DNA of 64,000 bases from Croceimicrobium sp965228705 (lineage in GTDB: Bacteria; Bacteroidota; Bacteroidia; Flavobacteriales; Schleiferiaceae). Positions 61,541 to 64,000 of this stretch are shown here, one piece after another (positions within the stretch are counted from its first letter, which is position 1; the number at the start of each line of letters is the position of its first letter). Under the pieces are notes generated by a model. It was given only the letters and a program-made list of their open reading frames with translations, was not told the origin of the DNA and did not search any database. Position numbers and translations under genes: made by a program. Location: the NCBI RefSeq assembly GCF_965228705.1, contig NZ_OZ245832.1:3100001-3164000 (forward strand), written 5' to 3'.

Positions 61541-64000
61541 ATGCGGAACTTCATTACTGCTCTGCTGGCCTTAACCTGCTTTAGTGGTTTTGCACAGATC
61601 ACCGCCGACTCCGCTATCGCGGTTAATGCAGTCGGGGTGCAGGATGTTAATTTTTTCCCCTCAACTAGTACCCAGTCGGCTTGTGCCCAAACGATTACGG
61701 TAAATCTTCCAGCGGGTGATTGGATTTATGGAGTGGACCTTTATTATACCATCAATACTGTTGGGGGCATAACCGGTATGCCTCCTGCAGGTATCTATGC
61801 TTATCTGGAATGCACCACTACCGGGACGAATGAAGGTCAGATTTATACGGGTTCGGTTTTTACACCGGGGGCCTCAGAAAATGTAGTTCGCAGCAATCTG
61901 AGTTTCCTGAATGGCAACTACCCCGGCACCAGCCTCGACTTTAAATTACATGCATTCGATGTTGCTTTTTTCAGTTCGGGTTGCGATACAGCCGATGCCA
62001 AGATCCAAGCAGGTTCCTTTAAAGTGGTTGTGCATCACGGTCCCATGCCCACTTGTTGGAAGCCCTCTAATTTGGGTATGGATTGGGCGATGCACGATCG
62101 GGCGGCATTAAGCTGGACCAGTGGAGGGGCCTCCAATTGGCAGATCAATTATGGCAGTCCGGGTTTTAGTGCGGGTTCCGGGACCTGGGTAAATGCCAAT
62201 TCTAATCCATTTGTTTTAAGGGGACTAAATCCCAATACCCTCTATGAATATTATGTCCGGGATAGTTGCGGCTCTGGCGATGTAAGTTTATGGGAAGGTC
62301 CCTTCCAATTTCGAACCATTTGTATTCCCACTGTAATTAGTGGTACTTATACTGAAGGATTTGAGTCAGCCACCTGGCTACAAGGTACCGGTGGTCAAAA
62401 CGCCAATAATGTCATTGATTTCTGCTGGAAGCGGGATCCGGAAGCCCCCACTGGAGGCCTTGGCGGAGGTAGATTTGCCTGGGGAACTAGGCTTGGAGCT
62501 ACCCCAACCGCAAATACCGGCCCGGGTGGAGCCTGGCTAGGCAGTAAATACATTTACGTGGAAGCTACCGGGGGACAGAATCAAGATGTAGCTACCATTA
62601 CTTCACCCTTGATCGATGTAAGTGCATTAACTACACCCACTTTAGAGTTTTATTTCCACCGATATGGTTCTTCAGTCGGTAACCTGGAAGCCCAGGCTTG
62701 GAGTCAATCTACTGGATGGCTAACAGTTTGGTCTAAGTCGGGTGCCCAGGATCAAAGCAGCAATATCGATCCCTGGATAAAGGAAAGTATTACCCTCAAT
62801 GCCTTTGCTAACGATACCATCAAGATTCGTTTTCGGGCGGTGCGTTCCCTTCAGCCGGAAGGCGATATGGCCATTGATGAGGTAGTGATTAAGGAAGCCG
62901 CCAATTGTCCGGATCCTTCGGCTTTAAGTCTGAATGGTCGCACGAACAGCAGCGTGACCTTGGCCTGGAACTCCGCCAATGCCAGCAATTGGCAAATTGA
63001 GTACGGTCCGAATGGCTTTAGTCAGGGTGCAGGAACCTTGCAAGTAGTTAATAGTAATCCAGTAATCATTAGTGGCCTGAACTCAGGCACGGTCTACGAT
63101 TTTTACATCCGATCATTATGCGGGGGAGGCGATACCTCAGGCTGGATCGGGCCTATTTCGGCCATGCCGTATTGTAATGCTTTGACGGCACCCTATTCTG
63201 AAAATTTTGATGGCGGAGGCTGGACCCCTGGCACCGGAACCTATAATGGTGGAGACGCCCTGGGACCTTGCTGGTGGCGTTATCCCAATCCGGGTACCAT
63301 GGCTAGTGACCCTTTGTTTTGGGGACTGCGCGCAACAGCGGGCTCTACTCCTAATACCGGACCTACTCAGGATCATACCGGGTCCAATTTTATGTACGTG
63401 GAATCTTCGGCTGGTTTCTTGGGGCAGGTAGCCTCTTTGGAATCACCCTTAATTGATATCAGTCCTTTAGTGAATCCTGAACTGCGATTTTTCTATCATA
63501 TGTTTGGGAATAGCATGGGAACTTTGCGCATCGAGGTTTTCCGGGCCAGCACTGGACAGTGGACTAATGGTGTTTGGTCGATTTCCGGTCAACAGCAGAG
63601 TAATGCGGTAGATCCCTATTTAGAGGCCATAGTTGATTTAAGTGCCTTTGCGGGAGATTCCGTAATCATTCGTTTTTCCGGCCTCAAGGGTAATGAGCGG
63701 CGCAGCGATATGGCCATTGATCTGGTGACCATAGACGAAGCACCACCCTGCCCGCAACCGAGTGGACTAACAAGTTCTAATTTAGGGCCTAATTCGGTGG
63801 ATCTTTCCTGGACCAGCGGTGGGGCCAGTCAATGGCAAATCATTTATGGGCCCAATGGATTTAGTCCAAGCAGTGGCCTGGGAACGATTGTTAATGCCGG
63901 TAGTAATCCCTTTACCTTGCTACTCACCAATAGTCAGGTATATGATATTTATGTCCGCGACAGCTGTGGTGCCGGAAATGTAAGTGCCTGGGTAGGGCCA
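61541..64000 (+). CDS. Large surface protein with repeated MAM and Fn3 domains, 3' end outside the window
   Basis: An open frame from ATG 61541 to the window edge (820 codons, no stop). Signal peptide MRNFITALLALTCFSGFAQ, an N-terminal beta domain (about 20-168), Fn3 (about 170-258), MAM-like lectin/ConA-type domain (about 259-455, ending GDMAIDEVVI), Fn3 (456-541), MAM-like (542-735, ending SDMAIDLVTI) and the start of a third Fn3 (736-). The linkers repeat (SWTSGGASNWQI; SWTSGGASQWQI). In Bacteroidota such MAM/Fn3 arrays are common in T9SS-exported adhesins. The C-terminal sorting domain would be outside. No ribosome-binding signal is evident. Confidence 0.9.
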   Translation, partial: MRNFITALLALTCFSGFAQITADSAIAVNAVGVQDVNFFPSTSTQSACAQTITVNLPAGDWIYGVDLYYTINTVGGITGMPPAGIYAYLECTTTGTNEGQIYTGSVFTPGASENVVRSNLSFLNGNYPGTSLDFKLHAFDVAFFSSGCDTADAKIQAGSFKVVVHHGPMPTCWKPSNLGMDWAMHDRAALSWTSGGASNWQINYGSPGFSAGSGTWVNANSNPFVLRGLNPNTLYEYYVRDSCGSGDVSLWEGPFQFRTICIPTVISGTYTEGFESATWLQGTGGQNANNVIDFCWKRDPEAPTGGLGGGRFAWGTRLGATPTANTGPGGAWLGSKYIYVEATGGQNQDVATITSPLIDVSALTTPTLEFYFHRYGSSVGNLEAQAWSQSTGWLTVWSKSGAQDQSSNIDPWIKESITLNAFANDTIKIRFRAVRSLQPEGDMAIDEVVIKEAANCPDPSALSLNGRTNSSVTLAWNSANASNWQIEYGPNGFSQGAGTLQVVNSNPVIISGLNSGTVYDFYIRSLCGGGDTSGWIGPISAMPYCNALTAPYSENFDGGGWTPGTGTYNGGDALGPCWWRYPNPGTMASDPLFWGLRATAGSTPNTGPTQDHTGSNFMYVESSAGFLGQVASLESPLIDISPLVNPELRFFYHMFGNSMGTLRIEVFRASTGQWTNGVWSISGQQQSNAVDPYLEAIVDLSAFAGDSVIIRFSGLKGNERRSDMAIDLVTIDEAPPCPQPSGLTSSNLGPNSVDLSWTSGGASQWQIIYGPNGFSPSSGLGTIVNAGSNPFTLLLTNSQVYDIYVRDSCGAGNVSAWVGP

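Noticed and set aside
61911..62111. Short frames inside 61.9-63.4 kb on both strands
   Set aside because: They are shadows of the long open frame that begins at 61541 and runs off the window.

Overview
The window looks like a chromosomal segment of a marine-type member of the Bacteroidota, most likely order Flavobacteriales. This is inferred from gene families, not from a database match. The signs are: a type IX secretion C-terminal sorting domain, a DUF4270 lipoprotein, a DUF2723 membrane protein, a stand-alone GlgA-like protein beside panC/panD/flippase/radA, a two-subunit 2-oxoacid:ferredoxin oxidoreductase, TAnnTTTG-type -7 boxes, weak Shine-Dalgarno signals and frequent TTG/GTG starts. 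No phage, plasmid or CRISPR signature is visible. The only mobile element is one IS3-family insertion.

Layout. 0.1-6 kb: aspS and tadA (divergent), a membrane protein, a bacilliredoxin, a DUF3124 lipoprotein with a YaeR-like VOC enzyme, and an ATP-grasp protein. 6-14 kb: a YfbK-like VWA protein, then a tandem duplication of a two-gene unit (large lipoprotein plus small outer-membrane beta-barrel protein). 14-21 kb: module 1, a sensor kinase and sigma-54 activator divergent from a MacA/MacB-like ABC exporter. 21-30.7 kb: glmS, DUF4270, GlgA-like, then panC-panD-flippase-small protein-radA, then mrp-nfu. 30.7-33.5 kb: korAB. 33.6-39.9 kb: module 2, a paralogous kinase/activator pair divergent from a second ABC exporter. 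40-45 kb: an envelope operon (LolA-like protein, exported YidD, two related TPR-like/membrane proteins), the last gene split by a 1226-bp IS3 element. 45-52 kb: M61 peptidase, two rhodaneses, thioredoxin, polysaccharide deacetylase, DUF2723 protein, tRNA-Gln(UUG). 52.5-56.8 kb: alpha-L-fucosidase and GH3 glycosidase. 56.9-64 kb: a T9SS cargo protein, TrkA/TrkH potassium uptake, and the start of a large MAM/Fn3 surface protein that runs off the end.

How the parts fit. The strongest system-level signal is the pair of kinase/sigma-54-activator/ABC modules. Each has the same 11-nt overlap between activator and kinase genes, a divergent ABC cassette, a pair of TGTTC/GAACA palindromes about two helical turns apart, and a sigma-54-like -24/-12 promoter 50-60 bp further on. 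Module 2 also has a ~290-nt leader with a 12-bp long-range inverted repeat and an 18-codon hydrophobic micro-ORF. A second theme is a family of short intergenic palindromes (core GAATT-GCA-AATTC), nine or more copies in five places, two of which supply the stop codon of the neighbouring gene. A third is the duplicated lipoprotein/beta-barrel unit, whose lipoprotein copies are nearly the same at both ends but diverge in one aromatic/arginine-rich block.
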